From: Aeromonas rivuli
Lineage (GTDB): Bacteria > Pseudomonadota > Gammaproteobacteria > Enterobacterales > Aeromonadaceae
Length of the DNA stretch: 64,000 nt
Assembly (NCBI RefSeq): GCF_000820045.1
Contig: NZ_CDBJ01000043.1
Location: 62,340-126,339, forward strand
Reading direction: 5' to 3'
Part shown: positions 7,572-20,070 of the stretch, piece after piece
Layout of the letters: every line of letters begins with the position of its first letter
Numbering within the stretch: the first letter of the stretch is position 1
The notes under the pieces: model-generated
Database searches by the model: none
What the model saw: the letters and a program-made list of their open reading frames with translations, nothing else
What the model was told of the DNA's origin: nothing
Program-made: the position numbers and the translations under genes

Positions 7572-10424
7572 ATGGAAAAGACTTTTAACCACAATGCCAT
7601 CGAACAGGCGCTCTATCAGCACTGGGAATCCCAGGGTTACTTCAAGCCCCACGGTGACACCAGCCAAGACTCCTTCTGTATCATGATCCCGCCGCCGAAC
7701 GTCACCGGCAGCCTGCACATGGGCCACGCCTTCCAGCAGACCCTGATGGACACCCTGATCCGCTACAACCGCATGCAGGGCAAGAACACCCTGTGGCAGG
7801 CGGGTTGTGACCACGCCGGCATCGCCACCCAGATGGTGGTGGAGCGCAAGATCGCCGCCGAAGAGGGCAAGACTCGCCACGATTACGGCCGTGAAGCCTT
7901 CATCGACAAGATCTGGCAGTGGAAAGAAGAGTCCGGCGGCACCATCTCCCGCCAGATGCGCCGCCTGGGCGACTCCGTGGATTGGGAGCGCGAGCGCTTC
8001 ACCATGGATGAGGGTCTCTCCGAAGCCGTACAAGAAGTGTTCGTGCGCCTCTACGAAGATGGTCTGATGTACCGTGGCAAGCGCCTGGTGAACTGGGATC
8101 CCAAGCTCAACACCGCCATCTCCGATCTGGAAGTGGAAAACCGCGAGATCAAGGGCCACATGTGGCACCTGCGCTACCCCTTGGCCAACGGCGCCAAGAC
8201 AGCCGAGGGTCAGGATCACCTGATCGTCGCTACCACCCGTCCGGAGACCATGCTGGGCGATACCGCCGTGGCCGTGAACCCGGAAGACCCCCGTTACAAG
8301 GCGCTGATCGGCCAGCACATTCTGCTGCCACTGGTGAACCGCCTGATCCCCATCGTCGCCGATGAACACGCCGATATGGAGAAGGGCACCGGTTGCGTGA
8401 AGATCACTCCGGCCCACGACTTCAACGATAACGAAGTCGGCAAGCGCCACAACCTGCCGATGATCAACATCTTCACCCTGGACGCCTTTGTGCGCGCCGA
8501 GGCCGAAGTGGTCGATTGCAACGGCAACCCCAGCACCGCCTATGACGCCGCCCTGCCGAGCGAGTTCGCCGGCCTTGAGCGTTTCGCTGCCCGCAAGGCG
8601 ATTGTGGCCAAGCTGGACGAGCTGGGTCTGCTGAGCGAGATCAAGGATCACGTGCTGCAACAGCCCTATGGCGATCGCGGCGGCGTGCCCATCGAGCCCA
8701 TGCTGACCGACCAGTGGTATGTGCGCACCGCGCCGTTGGCCAAAGACGCCATCGCTGCGGTGGAAGATGGCCGCATCCAGTTCGTGCCCAAGCAGTACGA
8801 GAACATGTACTTCTCCTGGATGCGCGACATTCAGGACTGGTGCGTCTCCCGTCAGCTGTGGTGGGGTCACCGCATCCCGGCCTGGTATGACGAATCCGGC
8901 AAGGTCTACGTCGGCCGCGACGAGGCCGAGGTGCGCGCCAAGCACAACATTCCGTCCGTGACCGTGCTGCGTCAGGACGAAGACGTGCTCGACACCTGGT
9001 TCAGCTCCGCCCTGTGGACCTTCTCCACCCTGGGCTGGCCGAACAACACCGAGGCGCTCAAGACCTTCCACCCGACCGACGTGCTGATGAGCGGCTTCGA
9101 CATCATCTTCTTCTGGATAGCCCGGATGATCATGATGACCATGCACTTCATCAAGAACGAAGATGGCACCCCGCAGGTTCCCTTCAAGACCGTCTATATC
9201 ACCGGCCTGATCCGGGATGAAGAGGGCCAGAAGATGTCCAAGTCCAAGGGCAACGTGCTGGACCCGCTCGACATGATCGACGGTATCAGCCTGGAAAATC
9301 TGCTGGAGAAGCGCACCGGCAACATGATGCAGCCGCAGATGGCCGAGAAGATCGGCAAGCGCACCGCCAAGCAGTTCCCGGAAGGGATCGAGGCCCACGG
9401 CACCGACGCCCTGCGCTTCACCCTGGCGGCGCTGGCCAGCACGGGTCGTGACATCAACTGGGACATGAAGCGCCTGGACGGCTACAACAACTTCTGCAAC
9501 AAGCTGTGGAACGCCTCCCGCTACGTGCTGATGAACACCGAACAGCAGGATTGCGGCCTGAATGGCGGCGAGATGCAGTTCAGCCTGGCGGATCGCTGGA
9601 TCCAGTCCCAGTTGCAGGTCGCCATCCGCGACTTCCGCACCGCGCTCGACACCTACCGCTTCGACATGGCCGCCGGCGTGCTGTACGAATTTATCTGGAA
9701 CCAGTTCTGCGACTGGTATCTGGAGCTGACCAAGCCGGTGCTGGGCAAGGGCTCCGAGGCCGAGCAGCGCGCCACCCGTCACACCCTGGTGACCGTGCTG
9801 GAAACCCTGCTGCGCCTGGCGCACCCCATCATTCCGTTCATCACCGAGACCATCTGGAAATCGGTGGCGCCGCTGACCGGGGTCCATGCCGACACCATCA
9901 TGCTGCAAGCCTTCCCCGAGTTCGATGCCGCCAGGCTGGATGAGACCGCCATGGCGGATCAGGAGTGGGTGAAGGAGTTCATCGTCGGCATCCGCAACAT
10001 CCGCGCCGAGATGAACGTGGCGCCGAGCGTTGGCCTCAACGTGCTGCTCCAGTGCGATGCCAAGGACGCCCAGCGCGCCGGTGATAACGAGGCCTTCCTC
10101 AAGTCCCTCGCTCGCCTGGAGTCCATCCGCGTGCTGGCGGACGGCGACGTCGCCCCGCTGTCGGTGAAGAAGCTGATCGGCAGCACCGAGCTGATGATCC
10201 CCATGGCCGGTCTCATCGACAAGGAGGCCGAGCTGGCCCGTCTGGCCAAAGAGGTGGCCCGTCTAGTCGGTGAGTGCGGCCGTATCGAAGGCAAGCTCGG
10301 CAACGAGGCCTTCGTGGCCAAGGCGCCGGATGCGGTCATCGCCAAGGAGCGCGAGAAGCTGGAAGATTACCGTCTCCAGCTCACCAAGCTGGAAGCCCAG
10401 CAGGTGGAAATCGCCGCCCTGTAA
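7572..10424 (+). CDS. valS: Valine--tRNA ligase
   Basis: A class I aminoacyl-tRNA synthetase that charges tRNA-Val in the cytosol. It is 950 residues, the normal length. The HIGH-type motif appears as [14 protein letters not shown] near residue 45 and the KMSKS loop as [10 protein letters not shown]. The editing domain (CP1) contains [17 protein letters not shown]. The Arg-rich anticodon domain and the C-terminal coiled coil (roughly residues 880-950) are present. It follows holC closely, and a strong terminator ends the unit. Confidence 0.98.
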   Translation: MEKTFNHNAIEQALYQHWESQGYFKPHGDTSQDSFCIMIPPPNVTGSLHMGHAFQQTLMDTLIRYNRMQGKNTLWQAGCDHAGIATQMVVERKIAAEEGKTRHDYGREAFIDKIWQWKEESGGTISRQMRRLGDSVDWERERFTMDEGLSEAVQEVFVRLYEDGLMYRGKRLVNWDPKLNTAISDLEVENREIKGHMWHLRYPLANGAKTAEGQDHLIVATTRPETMLGDTAVAVNPEDPRYKALIGQHILLPLVNRLIPIVADEHADMEKGTGCVKITPAHDFNDNEVGKRHNLPMINIFTLDAFVRAEAEVVDCNGNPSTAYDAALPSEFAGLERFAARKAIVAKLDELGLLSEIKDHVLQQPYGDRGGVPIEPMLTDQWYVRTAPLAKDAIAAVEDGRIQFVPKQYENMYFSWMRDIQDWCVSRQLWWGHRIPAWYDESGKVYVGRDEAEVRAKHNIPSVTVLRQDEDVLDTWFSSALWTFSTLGWPNNTEALKTFHPTDVLMSGFDIIFFWIARMIMMTMHFIKNEDGTPQVPFKTVYITGLIRDEEGQKMSKSKGNVLDPLDMIDGISLENLLEKRTGNMMQPQMAEKIGKRTAKQFPEGIEAHGTDALRFTLAALASTGRDINWDMKRLDGYNNFCNKLWNASRYVLMNTEQQDCGLNGGEMQFSLADRWIQSQLQVAIRDFRTALDTYRFDMAAGVLYEFIWNQFCDWYLELTKPVLGKGSEAEQRATRHTLVTVLETLLRLAHPIIPFITETIWKSVAPLTGVHADTIMLQAFPEFDAARLDETAMADQEWVKEFIVGIRNIRAEMNVAPSVGLNVLLQCDAKDAQRAGDNEAFLKSLARLESIRVLADGDVAPLSVKKLIGSTELMIPMAGLIDKEAELARLAKEVARLVGECGRIEGKLGNEAFVAKAPDAVIAKEREKLEDYRLQLTKLEAQQVEIAAL

Positions 10425-10456
10425 GCGGCACCCTCACCATTCGCACCGCCATATTG

Positions 10457-10485
10457 AGCCCCCTGCCAGCAGGGGGCTTTTTTGT
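10457..10485 (+). terminator. valS terminator
   Basis: An AGCCCCCTGC/GCAGGGGGCT hairpin followed by TTTTTTG, starting 33 nt after the valS stop. Confidence 0.92.
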
Positions 10486-10575
10486 GGGCGCCTCACAGCC
10501 ATCGTTTTTACAAGCGGATCCCCGCCAAATTCATTACACTGCCGCAGTGTTCATTATGTGGAGTTAGCTTACCGT

Positions 10576-11877
10576 ATGGAAATGTTGATCCTGATTGGAT
10601 TGATTGTGCTCAATGGCCTCTTCGCCATGTCTGAAATCGCCATCGTCACGGCCCGCAAGGCGCGACTCACCAAGCTCGCCGCCGAGGGGAGCCACTCTGC
10701 CGCCATCGCCCTGCGCCTGGCCGATGATCCTACCCATTTCCTCTCTGCGGTGCAGATTGGCATCACCAGCATAGGTCTGCTCAACGGTATCTATGGTGAA
10801 TCCGTGCTGGCCAAACCCTTCGCCATCTGGCTGCAGGGCTGGGGCCTGACCCCCAGCAGCAGCAGTCTGCTCGCCACCGTGCTGGTGGTGGTCATCGTCA
10901 CCTATCTCTCCATCGTCATCGGTGAGCTGGTGCCCAAACGACTCGGCCAGATAAGCCCGGAGCGCATCGCCTGCCTGATGGCGCGCCCCATGCTGTGGCT
11001 GGCGACCCTGACTCGCCCCTTCGTCTGGCTGCTCTCAGCCTCGACCCATGCCAGTCTGCGACTGCTGCGGGTCAGCCAGGAGAACAACAGTCACCTCACT
11101 CAGGAAGAGATCCACGCCATGCTGGAGGAGGGCTCCGAGACCGGGGTCATCGAGGCCCATGAGCGCACCATGCTACGCAATGTGTTTCGCCTCGATGAGC
11201 GCCGTCTCGAGTCCATCATGGTGCCCCGCAGCGACATCCGCTATCTGGATCTGGCCCTGCCCACCGAGGTCAACCTGATGCGAATGGTGGAGTATGGCCA
11301 CAGCTTCTTCCCGGTGTGTGACGGCAGCCTCTCCAACCTGGTTGGCATCCTCAACGTCAACAAGGTGCTCCATGCCTATGTGCGCGGCGAGACCATCGAT
11401 CTGGCGGCCCTCACCCAGGATGGCAGCCTGTTGCCTGAGACCCTCAATGGCCTGGAGCTGCTCAACCATTTCCGTGGTCACGCCGAGCACATGGTGCTGG
11501 TGGTGGACGAATATGGTGAGTTGCAGGGTCTGGTGACCCAGCAGGATCTGCTCGAGGCGCTGGCGGGGGACTTCCAGCAGGGTGAAGCGCAGGACAACTG
11601 GATTTTTCAGCGCGCCGACGGCAGCCTGCTGCTCGACGGCCTCATTCCTCTGCCAGAGCTCAAGGATTGCCTGGGGATCAACCGCCTGCCGGAAGAAGAG
11701 GATCACCACTATCACACCCTGGGCGGCCTCATCATGCTGCTGCTGGGACGAGTGCCTCAGACCGGAGATCTGGTCTCCCTGGATCAGTGGCAACTGGAGA
11801 TTGTCGACATGGATGGTCTGCGTATCGATAAAGTGTTGGCAACCTCAACCAAGCAGTCGGCCGAGGCCGTGGAGTAG
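10576..11877 (+). CDS. CNNM/CorC-type membrane protein with CBS pair (hemolysin family)
   Basis: A 433-residue inner-membrane protein of the HlyC/CorC (CNNM) family. An N-terminal DUF21 transmembrane domain (about residues 1-190, with NGLFAMSEIAIVTARKARL and VIGELVPKRLGQ) is followed by two CBS domains (about 200-330, with MVPRSDIRYLDL and VDEYGELQGLVTQQDLLEAL) and a C-terminal CorC_HlyC/transporter-associated domain. Family members are linked to divalent-cation (Mg2+/Co2+) efflux; the old name hemolysin is misleading. The ATG has a GGAG 13 nt upstream. The stop is 5 nt before dedA, suggesting cotranscription. Confidence 0.9.
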   Translation: MEMLILIGLIVLNGLFAMSEIAIVTARKARLTKLAAEGSHSAAIALRLADDPTHFLSAVQIGITSIGLLNGIYGESVLAKPFAIWLQGWGLTPSSSSLLATVLVVVIVTYLSIVIGELVPKRLGQISPERIACLMARPMLWLATLTRPFVWLLSASTHASLRLLRVSQENNSHLTQEEIHAMLEEGSETGVIEAHERTMLRNVFRLDERRLESIMVPRSDIRYLDLALPTEVNLMRMVEYGHSFFPVCDGSLSNLVGILNVNKVLHAYVRGETIDLAALTQDGSLLPETLNGLELLNHFRGHAEHMVLVVDEYGELQGLVTQQDLLEALAGDFQQGEAQDNWIFQRADGSLLLDGLIPLPELKDCLGINRLPEEEDHHYHTLGGLIMLLLGRVPQTGDLVSLDQWQLEIVDMDGLRIDKVLATSTKQSAEAVE

Positions 11878-11882
11878 GTATT

Positions 11883-12557
11883 ATGATGGAGCAGTTTTCC
11901 CAGTTGGCGCACGCCTTCATGACCCAGGATCTCGCCACCCTGTCAGATCCCAGGATGGCCTTCATGGTGTGCTGCGTGCTGCTGACTTTCCTGGTGCTGG
12001 AGAACGGCTTCATTCCTACCGCCTTTCTGCCCGGTGACAGCTTGCTCATCCTGACCGGGGTACTCATCTATCAGGAGGTGATCTCCCCCTGGGTGGTGCC
12101 CCTGTTGATCGTCGCGACCTTCGTCGGTACCTGGCTCGGCTACATGCAGGGCCGCTTCCTCGGGCACACCCAGACCTATCACCGTTTGATGTCCCACATG
12201 GACGACAAGCACAAGGAGAAGGTGTTCTACCTGCTCAACAAGTACGGCATCCTGACCCTGATCACCGCGCGCTATATCGCCTTCGTGCGCACCGTCTATC
12301 CCTACATAGTCGGTGCGACCGAGATCCCCCAGGGACGCTTCCTGGTCGTCAATCTGGTCAGTTCCATCCTCTGGGTCAGCCCGCTGGTGAGTCTGGGCTA
12401 CTACCTGAGTCATACCAAGCTGGCAGCCCAGTATGAGACTCAGTTCCTCAGCATCATTCTCTACCTGCCGCTGGTGCTGCTCGCTGCCGGTCTGGTGGCG
12501 CTGATCTGGCGCTGGTTGGTGCGGCGCAAGGCCACGCCGGAGCAAAATAAACCCTGA
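11883..12557 (+). CDS. DedA family membrane protein
   Basis: A 224-residue polytopic inner-membrane protein of the DedA/VTT superfamily. Members of this family act as lipid flippases or proton-dependent transporters needed for envelope integrity. Family marks are ENGFIPTAFLPGDSLLILTG, GTWLGYMQGRFLG and the conserved RYIAFVRTVYPYIVG segment with its functional arginines. The order and size resemble E. coli YqjA/YghB. It begins 5 nt after the CorC-like gene, so the two likely form an operon. A second ATG lies one codon in. Confidence 0.92.
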   Translation: MMEQFSQLAHAFMTQDLATLSDPRMAFMVCCVLLTFLVLENGFIPTAFLPGDSLLILTGVLIYQEVISPWVVPLLIVATFVGTWLGYMQGRFLGHTQTYHRLMSHMDDKHKEKVFYLLNKYGILTLITARYIAFVRTVYPYIVGATEIPQGRFLVVNLVSSILWVSPLVSLGYYLSHTKLAAQYETQFLSIILYLPLVLLAAGLVALIWRWLVRRKATPEQNKP

Positions 12558-12560
12558 AGC

Positions 12561-12589
12561 AAGAGGCCATGGCAACATGGCCTTTTTTA
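12561..12589 (+). terminator. dedA terminator
   Basis: An AGGCCATG/CATGGCC hairpin followed by six T residues, directly after the dedA stop. Confidence 0.92.
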
Positions 12590-12688
12590 ATCACGATTAT
12601 TAATAAAATAGCCACCAGCGACCTTGTAAAGCCGCAGCAAAAATGCGTGAATCTACCGCCTTTTTCTGGAGTTGGATGGAGTAGTCGT

Positions 12689-13516
12689 ATGAGGGGTCAG
12701 ATGCGCACCTTGACGTTGTTGAGTACATTGGCCAGCCTCTTGCTGCCCGCCCTGGTCATGGCCGCGCCCAATCCTGCCAAACTGCAATTGCAGTCGAGCA
12801 GCGCCCTGGTGATGGAGGTTGGCAGCGGCAAGACGCTCTATCAGAAGAACGCGACCAGTCGCCGCCCCATCGCCTCCCTCACCAAACTGATGACGGCGCT
12901 GGTGGTACTCGATGCCAGGCAGGATCTCAACCAGACCCTCACCGTCAACAGCAACGATCGCGATGCCATCAAGCACACCTATTCCCGGGTGCGCATGGGC
13001 ACCAAGATCAGTCGTCGCGATGCCTTGCATCTGGCACTGATGTCTTCGGAAAACCGCATGGCCTCGGCGCTGTCTCGCCATTACCCGGGAGGGCGCGCCG
13101 CCTTCGTGCGGGCCATGAACACCAAAGCCAAACAGTTGGGGATGCGCAACAGCCGCTTCCATGATGCCACCGGCCTCTCCAGTGCCAATGTCTCCACCGC
13201 CCAGGATCTCGCCAAGCTGATCGCTGCCGCCTATCGCCAGCCGCTGATCCGCCAGTTCACCCAGGATAGCGAGCAGGAGATGCGCTTTGCGGTGCCCGGA
13301 TACAGCCTGCACTTCAACAACACCAATCCCCTGGTCAAGAACCAGGATTGGGATGTGCGTCTCTCCAAGACCGGCTTTACCAATGAAGCGGGCCGCTGCC
13401 TGCTGATGCGTGCCAAACCGGACAACAAAGAGCTGGCCATTGTCCTGCTCAACTCCTTTGGCAAACGCACCCCCATAGGAGATGCCAACCGCATCCGCAA
13501 GTGGCTCAAAACCTGA
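12689..13516 (+). CDS. pbpG: D-alanyl-D-alanine endopeptidase (PBP7)
   Basis: A periplasmic low-molecular-weight penicillin-binding protein of the S11 family that cleaves peptide cross-links in murein. It has 275 residues with a signal peptide (MRTLTLLSTLASLLLPALVMAA). The active-site motifs are visible: SxxK at S63-K66 (SLTK), SxN at S120-N122 (SEN) and KTG at 227-229. The ATG is chosen for the GGAG seven bases upstream; an ATG four codons later would also give a signal peptide. Length and motif order match PBP7 rather than the larger DacA-type carboxypeptidases. Confidence 0.93.
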   Translation: MRGQMRTLTLLSTLASLLLPALVMAAPNPAKLQLQSSSALVMEVGSGKTLYQKNATSRRPIASLTKLMTALVVLDARQDLNQTLTVNSNDRDAIKHTYSRVRMGTKISRRDALHLALMSSENRMASALSRHYPGGRAAFVRAMNTKAKQLGMRNSRFHDATGLSSANVSTAQDLAKLIAAAYRQPLIRQFTQDSEQEMRFAVPGYSLHFNNTNPLVKNQDWDVRLSKTGFTNEAGRCLLMRAKPDNKELAIVLLNSFGKRTPIGDANRIRKWLKT

Positions 13517-13543
13517 GTAGAAGCTCGTTTGGCTCGATCTGAC

Positions 13544-13577
13544 CCAAAGAGGGATGCCATGGCATCCCTCTTTGCTT
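13544..13577 (+). terminator. pbpG terminator
   Basis: A near-perfect palindrome (AAAGAGGGATGCC/GGCATCCCTCTTT) followed by GCTT, 28 nt after the stop. Confidence 0.82.
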
Positions 13578-13983
13578 ATCCGCCCTGGCTGGCTCCCGCG
13601 TCAGACAATGCTTGCCCTGGCACACCCGCCACCGATTTCCCCCCTCCCCTCGCCGCCACACACCTTGCCTGAAGAGAGCCCAGGCCTGGGCACTATTCCC
13701 GGCCGGCTCAAGGCGCAATGGGTCGCTGCGCTAGCCAGCAAGCAAGATGAAGGGGGAACGCCTGGAGAGTGGGGCAGGGCCAGCAATACGCCGCCTATGG
13801 CCTTGCGTGGGGCTCTGGGAAGGGAGTACACCCTTGGATAGCGCCACAGCCACAAGGCTCGCTGATGGGGGTTGCGATGAAGGATGGGCTGGCGGGCAGC
13901 AGGGTTGTCAGCCTCTCTTCCCGGTATGCGACAAGCGAGGGCCACGGGAGTGGCAGGGATTGGAGCGGGCCGGAAAGGATCCA
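13578..13983. other. Intergenic stretch without a recognisable gene
   Basis: About 400 nt between the pbpG terminator and the tRNA terminator. Open frames on both strands have no family resemblance, no good ribosome binding sites and run into the tRNA array. I see no repeat or RNA gene here. Confidence 0.5.
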
Positions 13984-14017
13984 TAAAAAAACAGCCTCGA
14001 CCTGAGTCGAGGCTGTC
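13984..14017 (-). terminator. Terminator of the tRNA-Arg array
   Basis: On the minus strand an ACAGCCTCGAC/GTCGAGGCTGT hairpin is followed by seven T residues, just after the last tRNA-Arg. Confidence 0.92.
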
Positions 14018-14021
14018 TGTA

Positions 14022-14098
14022 TGGTGCGCCCGGGAGGATTCGAACCTCCGACCACCTGGTTCGTAGCCAGGTACTCTATCCAGCTGAGCTACGGGCGC
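14022..14098 (-). tRNA. tRNA-Arg (anticodon ACG), copy nearest the array end
   Basis: A 77-nt tRNA with encoded CCA. The acceptor is GCGCCCG/CGGGCGC. The anticodon stem CCTGG/CCAGG encloses CTACGAA, giving ACG (read as ICG after deamination). The T-arm is GGTTCGAATCC. It is the last of five identical copies in transcription order. Confidence 0.98.
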
Positions 14099-14127
14099 TC
14101 ATCAATTTTTGACATTGCTTCTTAATA

Positions 14128-14204
14128 TGGTGCGCCCGGGAGGATTCGAACCTCCGACCACCTGGTTCGTAGCCAGGTACTCTATCCAGCTGAGCTACGG
14201 GCGC
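14128..14204 (-). tRNA. tRNA-Arg (anticodon ACG)
   Basis: Sequence-identical to the neighbouring tRNA-Arg copies, including the encoded CCA. It is separated from the next copy by about 29 nt of A/T-rich spacer. Confidence 0.98.
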
Positions 14205-14232
14205 TCACAAACTTTTTGTACTGCTTTCAATA

Positions 14233-14309
14233 TGGTGCGCCCGGGAGGATTCGAACCTCCGACCACCTGGTTCGTAGCCAGGTACTCTATCCAGCTGAGC
14301 TACGGGCGC
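14233..14309 (-). tRNA. tRNA-Arg (anticodon ACG)
   Basis: Identical tRNA-Arg copy. The spacers on both sides share the motif ACTTTT/TTTGA-TTGCTT, so the tRNA and its spacer were duplicated together. Confidence 0.98.
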
Positions 14310-14335
14310 TCATAAACTTTTGGTGTTGCTTTAAA

Positions 14336-14412
14336 TGGTGCGCCCGGGAGGATTCGAACCTCCGACCACCTGGTTCGTAGCCAGGTACTCTATCCAGCTG
14401 AGCTACGGGCGC
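14336..14412 (-). tRNA. tRNA-Arg (anticodon ACG), first copy after an internal hairpin
   Basis: Identical tRNA-Arg copy. A terminator-like hairpin with a T-run lies only 17 nt upstream of its 5' end in transcription direction. Confidence 0.98.
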
Positions 14413-14427
14413 CCTGTTTTTAAAGCG

Positions 14428-14455
14428 ATAAAAAAAGCTTACTTATCAGTAAGCC
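14428..14455 (-). terminator. Terminator-like hairpin inside the tRNA array
   Basis: On the minus strand GCTTACT/AGTAAGC encloses a short loop and is followed by TTTTTTT. It separates tRNA-Ser plus one tRNA-Arg from the other four tRNA-Arg genes. It could end a first transcript or attenuate the rest. Confidence 0.75.
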
Positions 14456-14513
14456 TTTTCTAAAGTGTCGACTTGCTGATGGTCAACACATGACTCTTGC
14501 TTGAGTCTTAATA

Positions 14514-14590
14514 TGGTGCGCCCGGGAGGATTCGAACCTCCGACCACCTGGTTCGTAGCCAGGTACTCTATCCAGCTGAGCTACGGGCGC
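14514..14590 (-). tRNA. tRNA-Arg (anticodon ACG), copy next to tRNA-Ser
   Basis: Identical tRNA-Arg copy, three bases downstream of tRNA-Ser in transcription order. This pair is the conserved gammaproteobacterial arrangement after csrA. Confidence 0.98.
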
Positions 14591-14593
14591 AAA

Positions 14594-14686
14594 TGGCGGA
14601 GAAGGGGGGATTCGAACCCCCGATGCGGGTATAAGCCGCATACTCCCTTAGCAGGGGAGCGCCTTCAGCCTCTCGGCCACCTCTCC
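14594..14686 (-). tRNA. tRNA-Ser (anticodon GCT)
   Basis: A 93-nt class II tRNA with a long variable arm and encoded CCA. The acceptor is GGAGAGG. The anticodon stem TCCCC/GGGGA-type helix encloses CTGCTAA, giving GCT, which reads AGC/AGU. It is the first tRNA in the array downstream of csrA. Confidence 0.97.
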
Positions 14687-14843
14687 GTTTGCGGGGCTGA
14701 TAATACTTCACAGGGATTTTTAGTCAAACACTTTTTTGGAGAAAAAAGCCTGTTCGCTCAGCATTTGGTCAAAGAGCGGGATATTCAAACAAAATCGATA
14801 CTTATCCCACTGTTTACGCCCCTGACGGGCAGGTTGCGCCCCC

Positions 14844-14879
14844 CAGAAAAACAAAAGGCGACACTGAGGTGTCGCCTTG
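14844..14879 (-). terminator. csrA terminator
   Basis: On the minus strand an AGGCGACAC/GTGTCGCCT hairpin is followed by TTTGTTTTT, 20 nt after the csrA stop. Confidence 0.9.
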
Positions 14880-14899
14880 ATGCTGCTATGAAAAGCGGC

Positions 14900-15088
14900 T
14901 TAGAAGTTGGGTTGGCCCGGTACTTTCTCGGCCTGTATCCGCATGTAGATCTCTTCGCGGTGTACAGAGACTTCTTTCGGTGCGTTGACGCCGATACGGA
15001 CCTGGTTGCCTTTCACGCCCAGTACGGTCACTGTCACTTCATCACCTATCATCAGGGTTTCCCCTACACGACGAGTCAAAATAAGCAT
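14900..15088 (-). CDS. csrA: Carbon storage regulator CsrA
   Basis: A small RNA-binding dimer that binds GGA motifs in mRNA leaders and controls translation of carbon-storage, motility and virulence genes. It has 62 residues and starts [20 protein letters not shown], essentially identical to enterobacterial CsrA. The RNA-contact residues L4 and R44 region ([13 protein letters not shown]) are intact. A CAGGAG lies 7 nt upstream of the ATG. Its place between alaS/lysC and tRNA-Ser/tRNA-Arg is classical. An 84-nt gap after lysC leaves room for its own promoter. Confidence 0.98.
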   Translation of the reverse strand: MLILTRRVGETLMIGDEVTVTVLGVKGNQVRIGVNAPKEVSVHREEIYMRIQAEKVPGQPNF

Positions 15089-15172
15089 TCGCTTGCTCCT
15101 GTATTCTGTTTTGTATTTGTATCGATAATCGACATTATCTTACAAAGATACCGATATGGTAAATGGTTGAAA

Positions 15173-16429
15173 CTAAATCAATCCGGGATTGTTACCCAGA
15201 GGCTGTTCACTCGGCTCCTGATCCAGCCCGAAGGCCCCATGCAGGGAGCGTACTGCCAGCTCCAGATACTTCTCGTCAATCACCACGGAAATCTTGATCT
15301 CTGAGGTTGAAATCAACTGCATATTGATCCCCTCCTCACCCAATACCTTGAACATGGTGCGGGCCACGCCGGGATGATTCCACATCCCCACCCCGACAAT
15401 AGAGACCTTGGCTATCTCACCATTGCCCTGAACACAGGCGGCGCCAAGCTCGCTGGCCGTCAGCTCAAGCAGAGCACGGGCACGGCGATAGTCATCGCGA
15501 TTCACCGTGAAGGTAAAGTCTGCAGTGCCATCCCCCAACGTATTCTGAACAATCATGTCCACGTCGATATTGGCATCGCTGATGGGGCCGAGGATCTGAG
15601 CCGCAACGGTGGGCCTGTCCGGCACCCCCAAAATGGTCAGACTGGCCTCATTGCGGTTGAACGCAATGCCCGATACCAGGGGAGCTTCCATCCTCTCACC
15701 TCCATATGTGATTAAGGTTCCCTCGCCATCGATAAAGCTCGACAGCACCCGTAATGGTACCCGGTACTTTCCTGCAAACTCCACCGAACGGATCTGCAGC
15801 ACCTTGGCCCCCAGGCTCGCCATCTCCAGCATCTCCTCGAAGGTGATGGTCGAGAGGCGCCGAGCCTTGGGCTCGATGCGCGGATCCGTGGTATAGACAC
15901 CGTCTACATCGGTGAAGATATGACACTCATCGGCCTTGAGGGCCGCCGCAATCGCCACCGCTGTGGTGTCGGAACCACCCCGGCCCAGGGTCGTGATGGC
16001 ATTGTGCTCATCACGTCCCTGGAAGCCTGCCACCACCACCACCTTGCCACTGGCCAGCTCGCCTTGCAGCGATGCGGTATCTATGTGGGTGATCCTGGCC
16101 TTGCCATAGGCCGAATCGGTATGGATGCGCACCTGATCCCCGGTCATGGAGACGGTCTGGCAGCCACGGCGGTTCAGCGCGATGGCAAGCAGGGCAATGG
16201 TGACCTGCTCGCCGGTGGAGACCAGCACATCCATCTCGCGCCGATTGGCGTCAGGATCCAGCTGCTGGGCCATGCCCAGCAAACGGTTGGTCTCCCCCGA
16301 CATGGCGGAGACCACCACCACCACATCATGCCCCTGCAGTCTGGTATGAGCGACCCGCTCAGCGACCGCTTCGATCCGCTCCAGGGTGCCAACCGAGGTG
16401 CCACCGAACTTCTGTACATAGAGTGCCAC
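15173..16429 (-). CDS. lysC: Aspartate kinase
   Basis: Phosphorylates aspartate, the first step to lysine, threonine, methionine and diaminopimelate. It is a 418-residue monofunctional enzyme. The kinase domain begins [15 protein letters not shown] and contains [18 protein letters not shown]. Two C-terminal ACT domains (about residues 265-410) include FTVNRDD and [15 protein letters not shown] and indicate lysine/threonine feedback. The Pseudomonas/Vibrio-like length differs from the bifunctional E. coli enzymes. It lies 17 nt downstream of alaS on the same strand and is probably cotranscribed with it. Confidence 0.95.
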   Translation of the reverse strand: MALYVQKFGGTSVGTLERIEAVAERVAHTRLQGHDVVVVVSAMSGETNRLLGMAQQLDPDANRREMDVLVSTGEQVTIALLAIALNRRGCQTVSMTGDQVRIHTDSAYGKARITHIDTASLQGELASGKVVVVAGFQGRDEHNAITTLGRGGSDTTAVAIAAALKADECHIFTDVDGVYTTDPRIEPKARRLSTITFEEMLEMASLGAKVLQIRSVEFAGKYRVPLRVLSSFIDGEGTLITYGGERMEAPLVSGIAFNRNEASLTILGVPDRPTVAAQILGPISDANIDVDMIVQNTLGDGTADFTFTVNRDDYRRARALLELTASELGAACVQGNGEIAKVSIVGVGMWNHPGVARTMFKVLGEEGINMQLISTSEIKISVVIDEKYLELAVRSLHGAFGLDQEPSEQPLGNNPGLI

Positions 16430-16446
16430 AGATCACCTCGCCCTAA

Positions 16447-19071
<2,625 letters not shown>

Positions 19072-19557
19072 GGAAAATCCTGCTTGATTCAGATACGGAC
19101 TTTTAATCGCCTTAATGTAAGTTTTCTACGGGGCAAAGTAAAACCCACAGGCCCCTCGGCCCCGAAAAAGCCGGTGAAAAGAGACCCCAGGCGACATGCA
19201 AGGCATAACGCCCTAAAAAAGCGGCGGGCTGGGCTCAGATCCAGGCTGACGAGAAACCCGAACATGCAGCGCAGACTCCCCAAAGGCGGCAAGACAGGCA
19301 CATGACGATCACCAGCGGACAGCGTCACGACGCCATAGCCTAGAAGGTTGGCCAGGAAGCCGTCACCAAGATGCCACGGCCAAAACGTCAAAGACAAAAC
19401 GCCAAAGAGAGAGCAGCAGGGGTGGCTGGCGGCAGATCACGGAAGGGCGCACGGCGGCAGGGAACAAGAGGCATGCGCCTCACACCAAGAAGGGATTGAC
19501 TTAACGTGACGAGGGAAAGCGCAACTCCCGGCCTGAGCAAGCCATCATGCTTGCCAT
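19072..19557. other. Intergenic stretch upstream of alaS without a recognisable gene
   Basis: About 485 nt that should hold the alaS promoter. A 73-codon plus-strand frame from 19084 is very Lys/Arg/Pro-rich, lacks a ribosome binding site and resembles nothing I know, so I do not call it. I see no clear terminator for recX. Confidence 0.5.
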
Positions 19558-20055
19558 TCAGCCGTCGTCCGCCTCGCTCTCGGCCAGCAGAGTATCCAGC
19601 GCATAACGGGCCTGATCCTGATTGAAACCTCGCCCCAGCAGATACTTGAGCCACTTCATCCGCACCTTGAACTCCTTGAGAACAGCACCATCGGTGCGGC
19701 GCTGCAACAGGGCAAGGGCCAGCTCGAACCAGTCCAGTTCGGGTTGATCAAACGCCAGCTCCAACTCGGTATCACTGAGCCCCTTGCGGCGCAGATCGAA
19801 GCGGATCTTGGTGGGACCATGCCCCTTGGCCGCTCCGGCCCGCACCGCCATGGCGCCATAACGCTCATCGGATACCCACTGGTGATCACGGCAATAATCG
19901 AGCACCGCCTGACTCACGGCCTCATCATAGCCCCGCTTGCGCAGGCGCATCAGCAGCTCGGACTCGGCACTCTCCCGCCTGCCCAGACTGCGCATGGCGT
20001 AGGCGCGGGCGGCGGCGAATATTTCTTCAAATGACAACTCAGGCTGTTCCGTCAT
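19558..20055 (-). CDS. recX: Regulatory protein RecX
   Basis: A small cytosolic modulator that binds and caps RecA filaments, limiting strand exchange. It is 165 residues of tandem three-helix repeats. Visible marks are YAMRSLGRRESAESELLMRL, QWVSDERYGAMAVR and KGHGPTKIRFDLRRKGL. The ATG at MTEQPELSF is chosen because GGGAG lies just upstream and this aligns with other RecX starts. It lies 49 nt downstream of recA on the same strand, with a terminator-like hairpin between them. Expression is therefore expected to follow SOS induction through partial read-through. Confidence 0.93.
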   Translation of the reverse strand: MTEQPELSFEEIFAAARAYAMRSLGRRESAESELLMRLRKRGYDEAVSQAVLDYCRDHQWVSDERYGAMAVRAGAAKGHGPTKIRFDLRRKGLSDTELELAFDQPELDWFELALALLQRRTDGAVLKEFKVRMKWLKYLLGRGFNQDQARYALDTLLAESEADDG

Positions 20056-20070
20056 GGCTCCCTCGCCCAT

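Noticed and set aside
7554-9908. Long open frame of about 780 codons on the strand opposite valS
   Set aside because: It is antisense to a well-conserved gene with intact motifs. Such frames are common in high-GC DNA, and the translated sequence is rich in His/Gly/Gln with no family match.
14022-14590. Regularly spaced, near-identical direct repeats like a CRISPR array
   Set aside because: The repeats are 77 nt, fold as tRNA-Arg with anticodon ACG and end in CCA, and the spacers are short duplicated spacers, not unique sequences.
19084-19305. Possible small basic protein upstream of alaS
   Set aside because: No ribosome binding site, biased Lys/Arg/Pro composition and no match to a family that I recognise.
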